64,000 bases of DNA. It comes from Pseudoruegeria sp039972875. Lineage in GTDB: Bacteria; Pseudomonadota; Alphaproteobacteria; Rhodobacterales; Rhodobacteraceae. Positions 19,083 to 28,668 of this stretch are shown one piece after another; the stretch's first letter is position 1; each line of letters starts with the position of its first letter. A model generated the notes under the pieces. It was given only the letters and a program-made list of their open reading frames with translations. It was not told the origin of the DNA and made no database searches. The stretch lies in contig JBDWMA010000021.1 in assembly GCA_039972875.1 (NCBI GenBank), positions 12,519 to 76,518 of the forward strand, written 5' to 3'. The position numbers and the translations under genes were made by a program.

Positions 19083-19264
19083 TGATCGCAGAATGTGGTG
19101 GAACATGTTTGGTTCTACTGTGCATGTCGGGTTTCTTTCGACGGTTATGCCCACCCGCAGCCAAATCACTCCATTAAAGTGATGCGGGTAACCGCCTACA
19201 CAGCGTTGCCAACAAATAGCACTGCGGGCCGAGTAGGGGAGCGTGGTGTATTTCACAGGATGTT

Positions 19265-19286
19265 GTGCGGGCAAGTTTGCCCGCAC
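19265..19286. terminator. Strong hairpin between the RND pump and the convergent CMD-family gene
   Basis: A perfect 9-bp GC-rich stem (GTGCGGGCA / TGCCCGCAC) has a 4-nt loop. It lies about 20 bp past the stop of the minus-strand CMD gene and about 180 bp past the RND stop, so it could end both units. No strong U-run is seen on either side. Confidence 0.55.
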
Positions 19287-19306
19287 CATCGGGTAGACGA
19301 AGCCCG

Positions 19307-19681
19307 CTATGTTTCTGAATCTGAGCTACAAATCTCGCATAGGGTATTTAATGCGTTAATGGTTGCGGGCAATCCGCCATACAATGCCATTTGCCAAATA
19401 ACCTCGGCGATTTCTGTTTCGCTTAGGCCTGTTTTTAATCCTGCCTCTATGTTGATCCGTAATTGTGGGGCCGTTTGAGCACCCATGGCGGCCAATGCTG
19501 CGATTGTTGCCACGTACCGAGATTTCATATCAAGACCGGGGCGGCCATAGAAACGCCCGTAGGCCATATCAATGACAGTATCGGCCATTCCCGGTAGAAG
19601 GTGACCATAACGGTCTTCCAGTACATCTCGAACGCCGGGGTTTAGATCGTCGGCTAATTGTTTACCGTCTGTGTATGTCAT
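19307..19681 (-). CDS. carboxymuconolactone decarboxylase family protein
   Basis: A 124-residue all-helical protein of the CMD/AhpD-like fold. Visible are the family stretch MDMKSRYVATIAALAAMGAQ-like helix (GLDMKSRYVATIAAL), LRINIEAGLKTGLSETEIAEVIWQMALYGGLPATINAL and an N-terminal dimer helix. The CxxC peroxidase pair of AhpD is absent, so it belongs to the PcaC-like branch and need not decarboxylate carboxymuconolactone itself. It overlaps the SDR gene by 4 bp; together they form a two-gene unit facing away from a LysR regulator. The substrate is unknown, likely a cyclic or lactone intermediate. Confidence 0.88.
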   Translation of the reverse strand: MTYTDGKQLADDLNPGVRDVLEDRYGHLLPGMADTVIDMAYGRFYGRPGLDMKSRYVATIAALAAMGAQTAPQLRINIEAGLKTGLSETEIAEVIWQMALYGGLPATINALNTLCEICSSDSET

Positions 19682-20436
19682 CTTATAGCCCCGCCTAGGG
19701 TATACCCACCATCTACGACAATGCCTTGACCCGTTATAAATTCAGACTCGTCAGATAAAAGAAACGCGGCAGCACCTGTCACGTCTTCTGGACGCCCGTT
19801 TCGGCGAAGTGGGGTGTGATCAGATAGACGTATAGATAGCCCCGGATCTATTACCTTATCAGCCATAGGAGTCAGAATGATCCCCGGATTAATTGCATTG
19901 ATTCTATTTCCTTTTGGGCCCTCTTCGATGGCCCAGACTCTGACCATCGCAAGGAGCGCGGCCTTTGTTGCGGCGTAGGCCCCTGAACCGGGCATAACGG
20001 CATCGGCTGTCCACGACGCATTTATCAAAACTGCACCCTGTTCCATATGTGGCAAACATTGCGCAACGGTCTGCTGAGTACCGACTAAGTTAATCTGAAT
20101 AAGTTTTTTAAAGTCGGAGGCTCTGGTCGTGACGAGTGGTTTGAAGTCACCCAGATAACCCGCATTGGCGAATACGGCATCCAGTTTACCGTAATGCGCC
20201 ATCATTGCATTTAGGTTCGATCCAATGGTCTGAGGGTTGGCAATATCACAAGCCTGCACCAACGCAGACCCTCCCGTCGTGCGAATTTCCTCTGCGACCG
20301 CTTCAAGTGGGGCGGTCCGTCGCCCCCATAGCGTTACAGAAGCGCCCTCATTCGCAAGCCGTAGGGCAACAGTACGCCCCATGCCACTACCGGCACCCGT
20401 GATTAAAACTGATCGGTCCTTAAATCGCGCTTCCAT
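19678..20436 (-). CDS. short-chain dehydrogenase/reductase
   Basis: A 252-residue classical SDR. It has the dinucleotide motif ITGAGSGMGR near residue 15, a following WGRR that favours NADP(H), the NAG stretch FANAGYL, the catalytic YAATK motif with Tyr and Lys near 153-157, and a C-terminal GQGIVVDGGYTLGG. It is translationally coupled to the CMD-family gene and divergent from a LysR gene, which probably regulates it. The substrate cannot be assigned. Confidence 0.92.
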   Translation of the reverse strand: MEARFKDRSVLITGAGSGMGRTVALRLANEGASVTLWGRRTAPLEAVAEEIRTTGGSALVQACDIANPQTIGSNLNAMMAHYGKLDAVFANAGYLGDFKPLVTTRASDFKKLIQINLVGTQQTVAQCLPHMEQGAVLINASWTADAVMPGSGAYAATKAALLAMVRVWAIEEGPKGNRINAINPGIILTPMADKVIDPGLSIRLSDHTPLRRNGRPEDVTGAAAFLLSDESEFITGQGIVVDGGYTLGGAIR

Positions 20437-20540
20437 GAGAACGTTACCTTTTTTGTGCTTGCTCCAAAGGCAATGTGCATAATAAATTAAAGTTTGATAA
20501 TTTGAATAATTGTTGGATCATTAAGAAGGATATATTTGCA

Positions 20541-21416
20541 ATGGATCTGTTTACGAGCATGCGAACATTTGTCGAAGTTGTTCATGCGGGCTCGATGAAT
20601 GGGGCAGCTCAGCGGCTAAATGTAACCAGCACCCTTGTGGGACAACGGATTGCGGCGCTTGAAGCTCACTTGCAAGTCAAGTTACTTAATCGGACCACAC
20701 GCCAGCAGAGCCTCACAAAATTTGGTGAAAGTTATCTGGAACATTGCCGGGACATTCTGGACATGGTTTTGGTGTCCGAAGGCAAGGCCAATGATCAGCA
20801 AGATACAGTTTTGGGAAGCCTTCGAATTGCCGCCCCGGTGAGTTTTGGGACTTCTGTACTGGTCCCCGCACTCAAACAGTTTTCTGACGCGGTGCCGGGT
20901 GTCGAAATTGAGCTCATTCTGTCTGACACCAATGAAGATCTGATCGCAGCAGGCATTGATGTGGCATTTCGCATTGGCCGCCTCGAAGACAGTACTCTCC
21001 TTCAAACAAAGCTGTCCCCCTATCGCATGACAGTCTGTGCGTCACCCGATGTCTTAAAAGACCAAGAACGGCCTATAAGCCCGTCGGATTTGGCGCGGTT
21101 TCAAGCCGTTCTCTTTTCCAAAACGGGTCGTAGGCCATGGCGGTTTTCTAAGGGGGTGCAGTTTGAGACATGGACACCACAGGCGACGCTGTCTGTGAAT
21201 TCAGGCCAAGCGGTACGGATGGCTGTACTTGCGGGTATGGGGATCGCAATGTTGCCCGAAGTTCTAGTGCGCGACGATTTTGCGGCAGGTAGGATTACGC
21301 GTGTGTTGTCTGATTGGGATCTTCCTGAACAACCCATGTCGCTGGTTTATCACCGAGATCGGTATCGACCGCAAAGACTGGTGAAATTCATCGATTTTGC
21401 GCGCGAGTATTTCTAA
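20541..21416 (+). CDS. LysR-family transcriptional regulator
   Basis: This 291-residue LysR protein has an N-terminal winged HTH (MDLFTSMRTFVEVVHAGS, then LVGQRIAALEAHLQVKLLNRTTR) and a C-terminal effector domain ending in ..LVKFIDFAREYF. The start at 20541 has AAGGA about 10 bp upstream; a start 22 codons earlier gives no recognisable domain. It is divergent from the SDR-CMD pair over 104 AT-rich bases and probably controls it. It converges with cbbR. Confidence 0.9.
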   Translation: MDLFTSMRTFVEVVHAGSMNGAAQRLNVTSTLVGQRIAALEAHLQVKLLNRTTRQQSLTKFGESYLEHCRDILDMVLVSEGKANDQQDTVLGSLRIAAPVSFGTSVLVPALKQFSDAVPGVEIELILSDTNEDLIAAGIDVAFRIGRLEDSTLLQTKLSPYRMTVCASPDVLKDQERPISPSDLARFQAVLFSKTGRRPWRFSKGVQFETWTPQATLSVNSGQAVRMAVLAGMGIAMLPEVLVRDDFAAGRITRVLSDWDLPEQPMSLVYHRDRYRPQRLVKFIDFAREYF

Positions 21417-21524
21417 TATATTGACCGCTCTTTTATTTGTGCATTTGTAAATGCCGATCCATGAAGACAGGCCCCGTTATAACTCGCGAAGGATTGGTCG
21501 AAGTCCTCCCACAGCAGGGCCCTG

Positions 21525-22445
21525 CTATTTCGGCAAAAACCTATGTGGATTGCTTAACAACCAGTCTCTGACTTGCAAAGACACCAAAGACGGCTTTATA
21601 CGCGTGCTGTGCGTTACAAACCACGTGCGCATAATAGGAACACCAACAACATCCAGCGCGATAAGGCGACCTGTTTCTAATTCATTTGCAACCGTGTGGG
21701 CGGATAAAAGGGCAATGCCTAGGCTGCTCAAGACAGATTGTTTTATCGTCTCATTTGAGGTCATTTCAATTTTCTTCAATTCGCGCCCTTTGGCGATTTC
21801 ATCAAAGAAGCGTTCGGTCAAAATGCGTGTGCCAGAGCCCATTTCTCTGATGACAAAGCTTTCGTCAACCAGTTCAACCGCATCTATATTTTTCTTTTGT
21901 GCGAGCAGGTGATCAGGGCGTGCAATGATGATGTGAGGGTGCGGGGCCATTGATTTGGCCTCCACGACCGGCATTCGGGGCGGACGTCCCATAATACAAA
22001 TGTCGTATTCGCCTCGTTCAATACCCTGAAGAATCGTTCCACGGTTTCCAACACGCAATGTAACGGCAACATCGGGCATTTCTTTTGCCAACTGAGCGAC
22101 GATTTCGGGTGCAAAATACTTGCCCGTACTGACCACGCCTAGCGTCACGCTGCCGCAGTTACCGCTCTCCATCGCCTTAATATCACGGATCGCGCGTGTC
22201 ATTGATGCTGTGATTTCTTCATAGGATTTGAGTAAAGCATACCCTACAGGAGTAACGTTCGAAACTGTTTTACTTTCCCGCGTTATCAGCGGAGATCCAA
22301 TCGTTTCTTCTAGTGTTTTCAATTGGCTATGGACCGCAGGGCCCGTAATTCCAAGGGCCTGAGATGCCTCTAAAATTGTGCGATTTTGTGCAACGGCTGC
22401 AAGCGCGCGTAGCTGTTTTAACGTGATTTGATGTGCTCGTTTCAT
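21525..22445 (-). CDS. cbbR: CbbR, LysR-type activator of the Calvin cycle operon
   Basis: A 306-residue LysR protein. Its HTH reads TLKQLRALAAVAQNRTILEASQALGITGPAVHSQLKTLE, the usual CbbR opening. The effector domain includes GVVSTGKYFAPEIVAQL, close to the CbbR consensus for this region. It is divergent from cbbF. CbbR proteins activate cbb transcription in response to metabolites such as RuBP, phosphoenolpyruvate or NADPH, depending on species. The identity rests on both sequence style and the position next to the operon. Confidence 0.93.
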   Translation of the reverse strand: MKRAHQITLKQLRALAAVAQNRTILEASQALGITGPAVHSQLKTLEETIGSPLITRESKTVSNVTPVGYALLKSYEEITASMTRAIRDIKAMESGNCGSVTLGVVSTGKYFAPEIVAQLAKEMPDVAVTLRVGNRGTILQGIERGEYDICIMGRPPRMPVVEAKSMAPHPHIIIARPDHLLAQKKNIDAVELVDESFVIREMGSGTRILTERFFDEIAKGRELKKIEMTSNETIKQSVLSSLGIALLSAHTVANELETGRLIALDVVGVPIMRTWFVTHSTRIKPSLVSLQVRDWLLSNPHRFLPK

Positions 22446-22544
22446 TCAGAAATATTTACACAACTGTCGAAAAAATGAAATTTAATTATTTATCTCACAA
22501 TGTGCACTGTCGGAGCAACCCAACTGGGACGGGAGGCTCGGAGA
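22446..22544. promoter_or_regulatory. cbbR-cbbF divergent promoter region
   Basis: The 99-bp region between the two start codons must hold the operon promoter and CbbR sites. An AT-rich block at about 22478-22492 contains TTAATTA and TTTAAT-type half sites, the kind of AT-rich symmetry LysR proteins use. I could not define a single clear T-N11-A motif or sigma70 boxes. A GGGAGG at 22530-22535 precedes the cbbF start. Confidence 0.4.
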
Positions 22545-23546
22545 ATGAAAATCACGACAGCAAGCGGTCAGAGTATTCCGGCAACGGTCTCGGATATTGT
22601 GGAGGCATTATGCACGGTGGCGGGATCAATTTCGCATCGGATCGCAATCAGCGCCATCGACGATAATCTCGGTACTGCGGTCGGTGCGAACACGGATGGA
22701 GATTCCCAAAAATTATTAGATGTCATCGCGGACGATTCCTTTCGCGCAGCGCTGAGTGGATCAGATATCCGGTGGTACGCCTCCGAAGAAAAAGAAGAAG
22801 TTGATCTGGTTAATCCAGATGGTGGCTTGGCAATTGCGATTGATCCCCTTGATGGCTCTTCCAATATTGGGGTCAACGTTTCGATAGGCACAATTTTTGG
22901 CATTCAACCCGCCCTTGAGGAAGCAAGCGCAACATTCCTGCGCGCTGGTCATAATCTGATAGCCAGTGGATATTTCATTTATGGACCACAAACCGCGCTG
23001 ATCATCACCTTCGGGGCGGGGGTTCGGCAATTCGTTTATGATCCGCGGACCCAAATTTGGACCGAGGTCAAAATGCGGATGTTCACGCCGGGTGATTCCT
23101 CTGAATTTGCGATTAACGCGTCAAATTATCGCCACTGGGCCAGACCAATTCGTGCCTATATCGACGATTGCCTTGCAGGCAATGATGGCCCCCGGGGCAA
23201 AGATTTTAACATGCGTTGGGTCGCGTCATTGGTCGCTGAGACCCACCGGATATTAACACGTGGTGGCATCTTTCTGTACCCAAGGGACGAGCGCGAAGGA
23301 TACGAAAACGGGCGCCTACGCATGGTCTATGAATGTGCACCAATGGCAATGTTGGTGGAGCAAGCGGGCGGTAAGGCAACCGATGGAACAACCCGAATTC
23401 TGGATTTGAAAGTCGATCACCTACATGCGCGAACCCCATTCGTTTTTGGCTCGCCAGACAAGGTAGATCGGGTCGCCGCATATTTCGATCTGCCCACATA
23501 CGAAGTTTCAGCTCTGTTCGGCCATCGTGGCCTGTTCCGAGAGTGA
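22545..23546 (+). CDS. cbbF: class I fructose-1,6-bisphosphatase (sedoheptulose-1,7-bisphosphatase function likely)
   Basis: The 333-residue class I FBPase dephosphorylates fructose-1,6-bisphosphate, and in Calvin operons usually also sedoheptulose-1,7-bisphosphate. Key metal-site motifs are ASEEKEE (about residues 84-90) and AIDPLDGSSNIGVN (about 106-119). The C-terminal substrate region has YENGRLRMVYECAPMAMLVEQAGG. The start MKITTASG is chosen; a frame 15 codons longer has no ribosome site. First gene of the cbb operon, 16 bp before cbbP. No separate SBPase is visible, so this enzyme probably does both jobs. Confidence 0.95.
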   Translation: MKITTASGQSIPATVSDIVEALCTVAGSISHRIAISAIDDNLGTAVGANTDGDSQKLLDVIADDSFRAALSGSDIRWYASEEKEEVDLVNPDGGLAIAIDPLDGSSNIGVNVSIGTIFGIQPALEEASATFLRAGHNLIASGYFIYGPQTALIITFGAGVRQFVYDPRTQIWTEVKMRMFTPGDSSEFAINASNYRHWARPIRAYIDDCLAGNDGPRGKDFNMRWVASLVAETHRILTRGGIFLYPRDEREGYENGRLRMVYECAPMAMLVEQAGGKATDGTTRILDLKVDHLHARTPFVFGSPDKVDRVAAYFDLPTYEVSALFGHRGLFRE

Positions 23547-23562
23547 AGGGGAGCAACCAGCT

Positions 23563-24435
23563 ATGTCGAAAAAACATCCAATCATATCAGTAACCGGTTC
23601 TTCGGGGGCGGGGACAACTACAGTCAAAAGCACCTTTGATCAGATTTTCCGTCGCGAAGGGATCAACACGGTTTCCATCGAAGGGGACGCGTTCCATCGT
23701 TATGACCGGGCCGCTATGAAAGCTGAGCTTGAAAAGCGCAAAGATGCTCATGGCGCAACGTTTAGCCATTTCAGTTACGACGCCAATGAGTTGGCGAAGC
23801 TGGAAAGTGTGTTTCGTAAATACTCTGAGACGGGTCGCGGAGAAACGCGCGCCTATGTGCATGATGATATTGAGGCAGAACGTCATGGGACGCCACCTGG
23901 TCATTTTACCCCTTGGGCACCTTTCGCTGAAAATTCGGATCTGTTGTTTTACGAGGGCCTTCATGGGGCGGTCGTAAATGATGAGGTAAATCTTGCCAAA
24001 TTGGCGGACCTGAAAATTGGTGTTGTACCGGTTATCAATTTGGAATGGATTCAAAAGATCCACCGGGACCGAGGGTCTCGTGGATATTCCACAGAGGCAA
24101 TCACAGACACCATGTTGCGGCGGATGCATGCCTATGTGCACTGCATTTGTCCGCAGTTTTCTGAGACTGATATTAATTTTCAACGCGTTCCGGTCGTAGA
24201 TACGTCCAACCCTTTTATCGCGCGATGGATTCCCACACCGGACGAAAGTCTTGTGGTCATCCGGTTCAAAGATCCACGTGGGATCGATTTTCCCTATCTG
24301 CAATCGATGATCCGCGACAGCTGGATGACGCGGGCCAACTCTTTGGTCATTCCCGGCGGGAAAATGGACCTCGCGATGCAGTTGATTTTCACTCCGATGG
24401 TTAAGCGCCTCGTCGCCGCCTCCAAGCGCAATTGA
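23563..24435 (+). CDS. cbbP: phosphoribulokinase
   Basis: This 290-residue enzyme phosphorylates ribulose 5-phosphate to the RuBisCO substrate RuBP with ATP. It is the class I (proteobacterial) type. The P-loop is ISVTGSSGAGTTTVK at residues 7-21. Further motifs are EGDAFHRYDRAAMK and FYEGLHGAV, with catalytic Asp and binding residues as expected. The start at MSKKHP lies after GGGGAG; a longer frame overlaps cbbF without support. Proteobacterial PRKs are often activated by NADH and inhibited by AMP, but this cannot be checked here. Confidence 0.97.
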   Translation: MSKKHPIISVTGSSGAGTTTVKSTFDQIFRREGINTVSIEGDAFHRYDRAAMKAELEKRKDAHGATFSHFSYDANELAKLESVFRKYSETGRGETRAYVHDDIEAERHGTPPGHFTPWAPFAENSDLLFYEGLHGAVVNDEVNLAKLADLKIGVVPVINLEWIQKIHRDRGSRGYSTEAITDTMLRRMHAYVHCICPQFSETDINFQRVPVVDTSNPFIARWIPTPDESLVVIRFKDPRGIDFPYLQSMIRDSWMTRANSLVIPGGKMDLAMQLIFTPMVKRLVAASKRN

Positions 24436-24447
24436 GAAAGTGACGTC

Positions 24448-26460
24448 ATGAATGTTCAAGCTCCAATGATTGCCCAAGAAACACAGATGGCAAATGCCAT
24501 CCGCGTTTTAACAATGGATGCGGTGCAGGCCGCAAATTCCGGACATCCCGGTGCGCCCATGGGGCTCGCCGATGTCGCGACGGTTTTGTTCAACCGTTTC
24601 ATTAAACTCGACCCTACTGATCATACTTGGCCGGACCGCGATCGCTTTGTGATGTCCGCAGGTCACGGATCTATGCTGGTGTATGCGATACATCATTTGC
24701 TTGGTTACGATGACATGGGGGCCGATCAATTGGCGCAATTCCGTCAACTGGGATCTCGGACCGCTGGGCATCCAGAATATGGCCATGCAAAAGGAATAGA
24801 AACCACAACCGGGCCTTTGGGGCAGGGGATTTCTACGGCAGTCGGGATGGCGCTTGCGGAACGTATGCACAACGCTCGCTTCGGGGATGATCTGGTCGAT
24901 CATTACACATATGTTTTGGCTGGTGATGGCTGCCTTATGGAAGGGATCAGTCACGAAGCTATTGATATGGCAGGGCATTTGGGCCTTGGTCGGTTGATTG
25001 TATGCTGGGACGACAACCAGATTACTATTGATGGAAGCACCGACCTGTCGACCTCTATGGATCAGGTGAAACGGTTTGCTGCCGCTGGTTGGCATGTGCT
25101 TTCAGTGGATGGTCATGATCCCGAAGAGATCGCAGCGGCCATCGCAGCGGCTCGAAAAACCTCTGATAAACCCTCTATGATTGCCTGCCGCACCGTAATT
25201 GGGAAAGGCGCCCCCAGCAAAGCCGGAAGTCATGCCGTCCATGGGGCACCTTTAGGCGACGGAGAAATCGCGGCTGCGCGAAAAGCCATTGGGTGGACCG
25301 CCCCTGCCTTTCGTATCCCAAATGAGATTGGGGAAGCTTGGAAGAATGTTGCGGCTCGCGGCAGGGTTGCCAGACAGAACTGGACAGCCCGGTATAATGT
25401 ATCCAAATCCAGAGCGGCTTTTCAATCCAGTATTGATCGGCCTGATACGGGGACTCTCAATGTCTGTATGACGACTTACAAAGCGCATTTGGCCATAGAT
25501 AAGCCAAAGGTTGCGACGCGTAAATCCTCAGAGATGGCGCTTGAGGTCTTAAACCAGGTTCTGCCCAATAGTATCGGCGGCTCTGCGGATCTAACGGGAT
25601 CCAACAACACACGTACAAAAGATATGCGTCCGGTGACACGGCGTGATTACTCGGGTGATTATATCCATTACGGCATCCGGGAACACGGCATGGCAGCGGC
25701 GATGAACGGCATTGTGCTGCACGGTGGTTTCTTTGCTTATGGTGGTACGTTTCTTGCATTTGCTGATTATTGTCGCCCTTCTATCCGATTGTCGGCGTTG
25801 ATGAATGTGCCGGTCACCTATGTGATGACCCATGACAGCATCGGATTGGGGGAAGATGGTCCAACCCATCAACCGGTTGAGACTATCGCATCTTTGCGGG
25901 CTATCCCAAATTTGAATGTTATTCGCCCCGCTGACGCCGTTGAAACAGCTGAAGCCTGGCAGATGGCTGTGGAGTCCACAGGCACACCGACGTTGTTGTG
26001 CCTATCGCGTCAAAATCTGCCCACGGTGCGCGTGAAACATGTGGACCGAAACCTGACCGCCTTGGGGGCCTATGTCCTGAGAGAGGCGCAAGCCCCACGG
26101 GACGTTACATTGATTGCCACCGGCAGTGAAGTTGAAATAGCACTTTCCGCGGCAGATGGATTGCGTGCCATTGGCGTTAATGCTGCGGTCGTTTCTGCGC
26201 CATCCTTTGAGGCTTTTGCCAAGCAAGACAAAAGCTACAGGGACAGTGTTCTGGGAACAACTCCACGGATCGGAGTTGAGGCCGCGATCCGACAAGGTTG
26301 GGATCTGTTCTTACGTCCCGAAGATGGATTCGTTGGGATGGATGGCTTTGGTGCCTCCGCTCCAGCGCCAGAGCTTTATGCGCACTTCGGGATCACGGCA
26401 GAAAACATTGTCACTCTTGCCCAAAAACTCATTCAGAACGGAAATAATCATGACTCTTAA
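24448..26460 (+). CDS. cbbT: transketolase
   Basis: A full-length 670-residue thiamine diphosphate enzyme that moves two-carbon units in the regeneration phase of the Calvin cycle. The N-terminal motif ANSGHPGAPMGLAD, the ThDP/Mg motif GDGCLMEGISHEA and the C-terminal HDSIGLGEDGPTHQP with catalytic His are present. It overlaps gap by 11 bp. A second, housekeeping transketolase is likely elsewhere, but is not needed by this cluster. Confidence 0.97.
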   Translation: MNVQAPMIAQETQMANAIRVLTMDAVQAANSGHPGAPMGLADVATVLFNRFIKLDPTDHTWPDRDRFVMSAGHGSMLVYAIHHLLGYDDMGADQLAQFRQLGSRTAGHPEYGHAKGIETTTGPLGQGISTAVGMALAERMHNARFGDDLVDHYTYVLAGDGCLMEGISHEAIDMAGHLGLGRLIVCWDDNQITIDGSTDLSTSMDQVKRFAAAGWHVLSVDGHDPEEIAAAIAAARKTSDKPSMIACRTVIGKGAPSKAGSHAVHGAPLGDGEIAAARKAIGWTAPAFRIPNEIGEAWKNVAARGRVARQNWTARYNVSKSRAAFQSSIDRPDTGTLNVCMTTYKAHLAIDKPKVATRKSSEMALEVLNQVLPNSIGGSADLTGSNNTRTKDMRPVTRRDYSGDYIHYGIREHGMAAAMNGIVLHGGFFAYGGTFLAFADYCRPSIRLSALMNVPVTYVMTHDSIGLGEDGPTHQPVETIASLRAIPNLNVIRPADAVETAEAWQMAVESTGTPTLLCLSRQNLPTVRVKHVDRNLTALGAYVLREAQAPRDVTLIATGSEVEIALSAADGLRAIGVNAAVVSAPSFEAFAKQDKSYRDSVLGTTPRIGVEAAIRQGWDLFLRPEDGFVGMDGFGASAPAPELYAHFGITAENIVTLAQKLIQNGNNHDS

Positions 26461-27451
26461 AGTTGCTATAAATGGGTTCGGTCGTATCGGCCGTAATATC
26501 TTGCGCGGCATTGTAGAATCAGGTCGAACAGATATCGAAGTTGTGGCGATTAACGATCTGGGCCCGGTTGAGTATAACGCTCATCTGCTGCAATTTGACA
26601 GCGTACATGGACGATTTCCCGCAACTGTTACGGTCACCGATGGGGCCATTGATGTAGGTCGCGGCCCGATCAAAGTCACCACAGAACGTAACCCCGAAAA
26701 TTTGCCTTGGGGGGATGTTGATATCGCTTTGGAATGTACAGGGTTCTTTACGGCCCGCGAAAAAGCGGCATTGCATCTGAAAAATGGATCAAAACGCGTA
26801 TTGGTGTCGGCCCCAGCTGCCGGGGCGGATCAAACTGTTGTGTTTGGGGTGAACCACGATGTTCTGTCCGCACAAGATACGGTTGTATCCAACGCCTCTT
26901 GTACGACGAACTGCCTGTCGCCCGTGGCCAAAGTGCTCAACGATGCGGTGGGGATCACCAAGGGGTTCATGACCACGATCCATAGTTATACGGGCGATCA
27001 ACCGACGCTTGATACTATGCATACTGACATGTACCGCGCCCGCGCTGCGTCCCTGTCGATGATACCGACCTCTACCGGTGCGGCCAAAGCTGTTGGCCTT
27101 GTGCTCCCAGAATTGAATGGTCGTCTTGATGGCGTTTCTATCCGAGTGCCCACGCCGAATGTATCTGTTGTCGATCTGGTTTTTGAAACCACACGTGACA
27201 CAACAATCGAAGAGATCAACACAGTCATCCGAGCGGCTGCTGACGGTCCGATGAAGGGAGTGCTTGGCTACACAGATCTTCCAAATGTCTCAAGTGATTT
27301 CAATCACGACCCTCATTCTTCGGTGTTCCATATGGATCAGACCAAAGTCATAGACCGACGCATGGTGCGCATCCTAAGTTGGTACGACAATGAATGGGGA
27401 TTTTCCAACCGAATGGCGGATACCGCTGTGGCGATGGGGGCATTCTTGTGA
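26450..27451 (+). CDS. gap: glyceraldehyde-3-phosphate dehydrogenase
   Basis: The 333-residue enzyme reduces 1,3-bisphosphoglycerate in the Calvin cycle. The Rossmann motif VAINGFGRIGRN starts at residue 5, the active site SNASCTTNCL has the nucleophilic Cys near 153, and WYDNEWGFSNRM ends the protein. An Asp in AINDLG follows the second strand, which is usual for NAD-using forms. The start at 26450 lies inside the transketolase end (11-bp overlap); an in-frame start far upstream would be wholly inside transketolase. It ends in a TGA that overlaps the GTG start of pgk. Confidence 0.96.
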   Translation: MTLKVAINGFGRIGRNILRGIVESGRTDIEVVAINDLGPVEYNAHLLQFDSVHGRFPATVTVTDGAIDVGRGPIKVTTERNPENLPWGDVDIALECTGFFTAREKAALHLKNGSKRVLVSAPAAGADQTVVFGVNHDVLSAQDTVVSNASCTTNCLSPVAKVLNDAVGITKGFMTTIHSYTGDQPTLDTMHTDMYRARAASLSMIPTSTGAAKAVGLVLPELNGRLDGVSIRVPTPNVSVVDLVFETTRDTTIEEINTVIRAAADGPMKGVLGYTDLPNVSSDFNHDPHSSVFHMDQTKVIDRRMVRILSWYDNEWGFSNRMADTAVAMGAFL

Positions 27452-28653
27452 AGTTACGCACCCTAAATAATGTTGTTCTTAAGGGGCAAAGGATACTGGT
27501 TCGCGCGGATCTGAACGTTCCGACGCAGGGCGGAAAAGTGACCGATGCCACCCGAATTGAGCGGTGGGCCGCGGGTATGCGTCCCTTGCTGCAGGCCGGT
27601 GCCAGATTGATCATAGTGACCCATATGGGGCGTCCCGACCGCACCATTGATCCGACGCTCTCGGTCGACAAATTGCGGCCAGCTCTGAGTAAAGCGCTGG
27701 GCACAGAGGTTCGGTTTTCAGATGTTTGTGCGGGTTATTCCGCCGAGTTGTTGACCAAACAGTTGGCCAATGGAGAAGCGTTGTTATGTGAGAACCTGCG
27801 ATTCAATCCCGGCGAAGAACAAAACGTAGATGCATTTGCACAGCAGTTGGCACGGTTGGGTGACATTTATGTAAATGATGCCTTTTCTTGTGCCCATCGG
27901 GCGCATGCCTCGACCGCGGCAATTACCAAATATCTGCCGAGCTACGCGGGACCTTTATTTGTCGAAGAAATAGAGGCGCTTTCAAAGGCCCTAGAGGCTC
28001 CGGAGCACCCTGCAGTTGCCATCGTTGGTGGGGCCAAAGTCTCCAGTAAGATTTCGGTGCTCAAGAATTTGGTTCAAAAGTTGGACCACGTGATCATCGG
28101 TGGCGGCATGGCGAACACTTTTCTATACGCTGAGGGTGCGCCAATGGGACGGTCTTTGCATGAAGCCGATCAGATTGCCACGGTCCGAGACATTCAACAG
28201 CTTGCTGCGCAATCTGGATGTCAGATCCATCTTCCACGAGATGTGGTCGTTGCCGAAGAATTTACCACTAACGCCAAACATCACGTTGTAGCGGCCAACA
28301 ATTGCCCAATTGACGGCCTGATCCTTGACGCAGGTCCGGATGCGCTGGCGGATTTTAAAACTGTCTTAGCTGAGTGTCACACGATTTTGTGGAATGGACC
28401 TCTTGGGGCCTTTGAGATGAAGCCCTTTGATCGTGCGACTGTGGGTTTGGCCCAAGCTGCCGCTCAACTTACGACGCGACTTGGCGTCACCACTATAGCG
28501 GGCGGCGGCGATACGGTTGCAGCGCTCAATGAGGCGCACGTTAGTGAACAGTTTAGCTACGTGTCCACGGCTGGTGGCGCGTTTCTGGAATGGCTGGAGG
28601 GCAAAACGCTCCCTGGTGTCACTGCGTTGCAAGACGCTGCAAAAGCCGCCTGA
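27448..28653 (+). CDS. pgk: phosphoglycerate kinase
   Basis: A 401-residue phosphoglycerate kinase. It phosphorylates 3-phosphoglycerate with ATP. The opening KGQRILVRADLNVP is the family signature, and GPLGAFEMKPFDRAT, IAGGGDTVAAL and VSTAGGAFLEWLEG complete the nucleotide domain. The natural start is the GTG at 27448, which overlaps the gap stop (GTGA), because the signature begins only about 10 residues later. This is a rare start codon that couples the gene tightly to gap. Confidence 0.96.
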   Translation: MKLRTLNNVVLKGQRILVRADLNVPTQGGKVTDATRIERWAAGMRPLLQAGARLIIVTHMGRPDRTIDPTLSVDKLRPALSKALGTEVRFSDVCAGYSAELLTKQLANGEALLCENLRFNPGEEQNVDAFAQQLARLGDIYVNDAFSCAHRAHASTAAITKYLPSYAGPLFVEEIEALSKALEAPEHPAVAIVGGAKVSSKISVLKNLVQKLDHVIIGGGMANTFLYAEGAPMGRSLHEADQIATVRDIQQLAAQSGCQIHLPRDVVVAEEFTTNAKHHVVAANNCPIDGLILDAGPDALADFKTVLAECHTILWNGPLGAFEMKPFDRATVGLAQAAAQLTTRLGVTTIAGGGDTVAALNEAHVSEQFSYVSTAGGAFLEWLEGKTLPGVTALQDAAKAA

Positions 28654-28668
28654 GGCTAGGAGAAAAAG

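Noticed and set aside
21513..21526. AGCAGGGCCCTGCT palindrome as a terminator for LysR and cbbR
   Set aside because: It is a perfect palindrome with no loop and overlaps the cbbR stop; a small hairpin GCATTT/AAATGC at 21441-21454 is equally weak. Neither is called.
26156..26449. A longer gap gene starting 98 codons upstream
   Set aside because: The extension lies wholly inside transketolase and has no similarity to GAPDH; the Rossmann signature begins 5 residues after the ATG at 26450.
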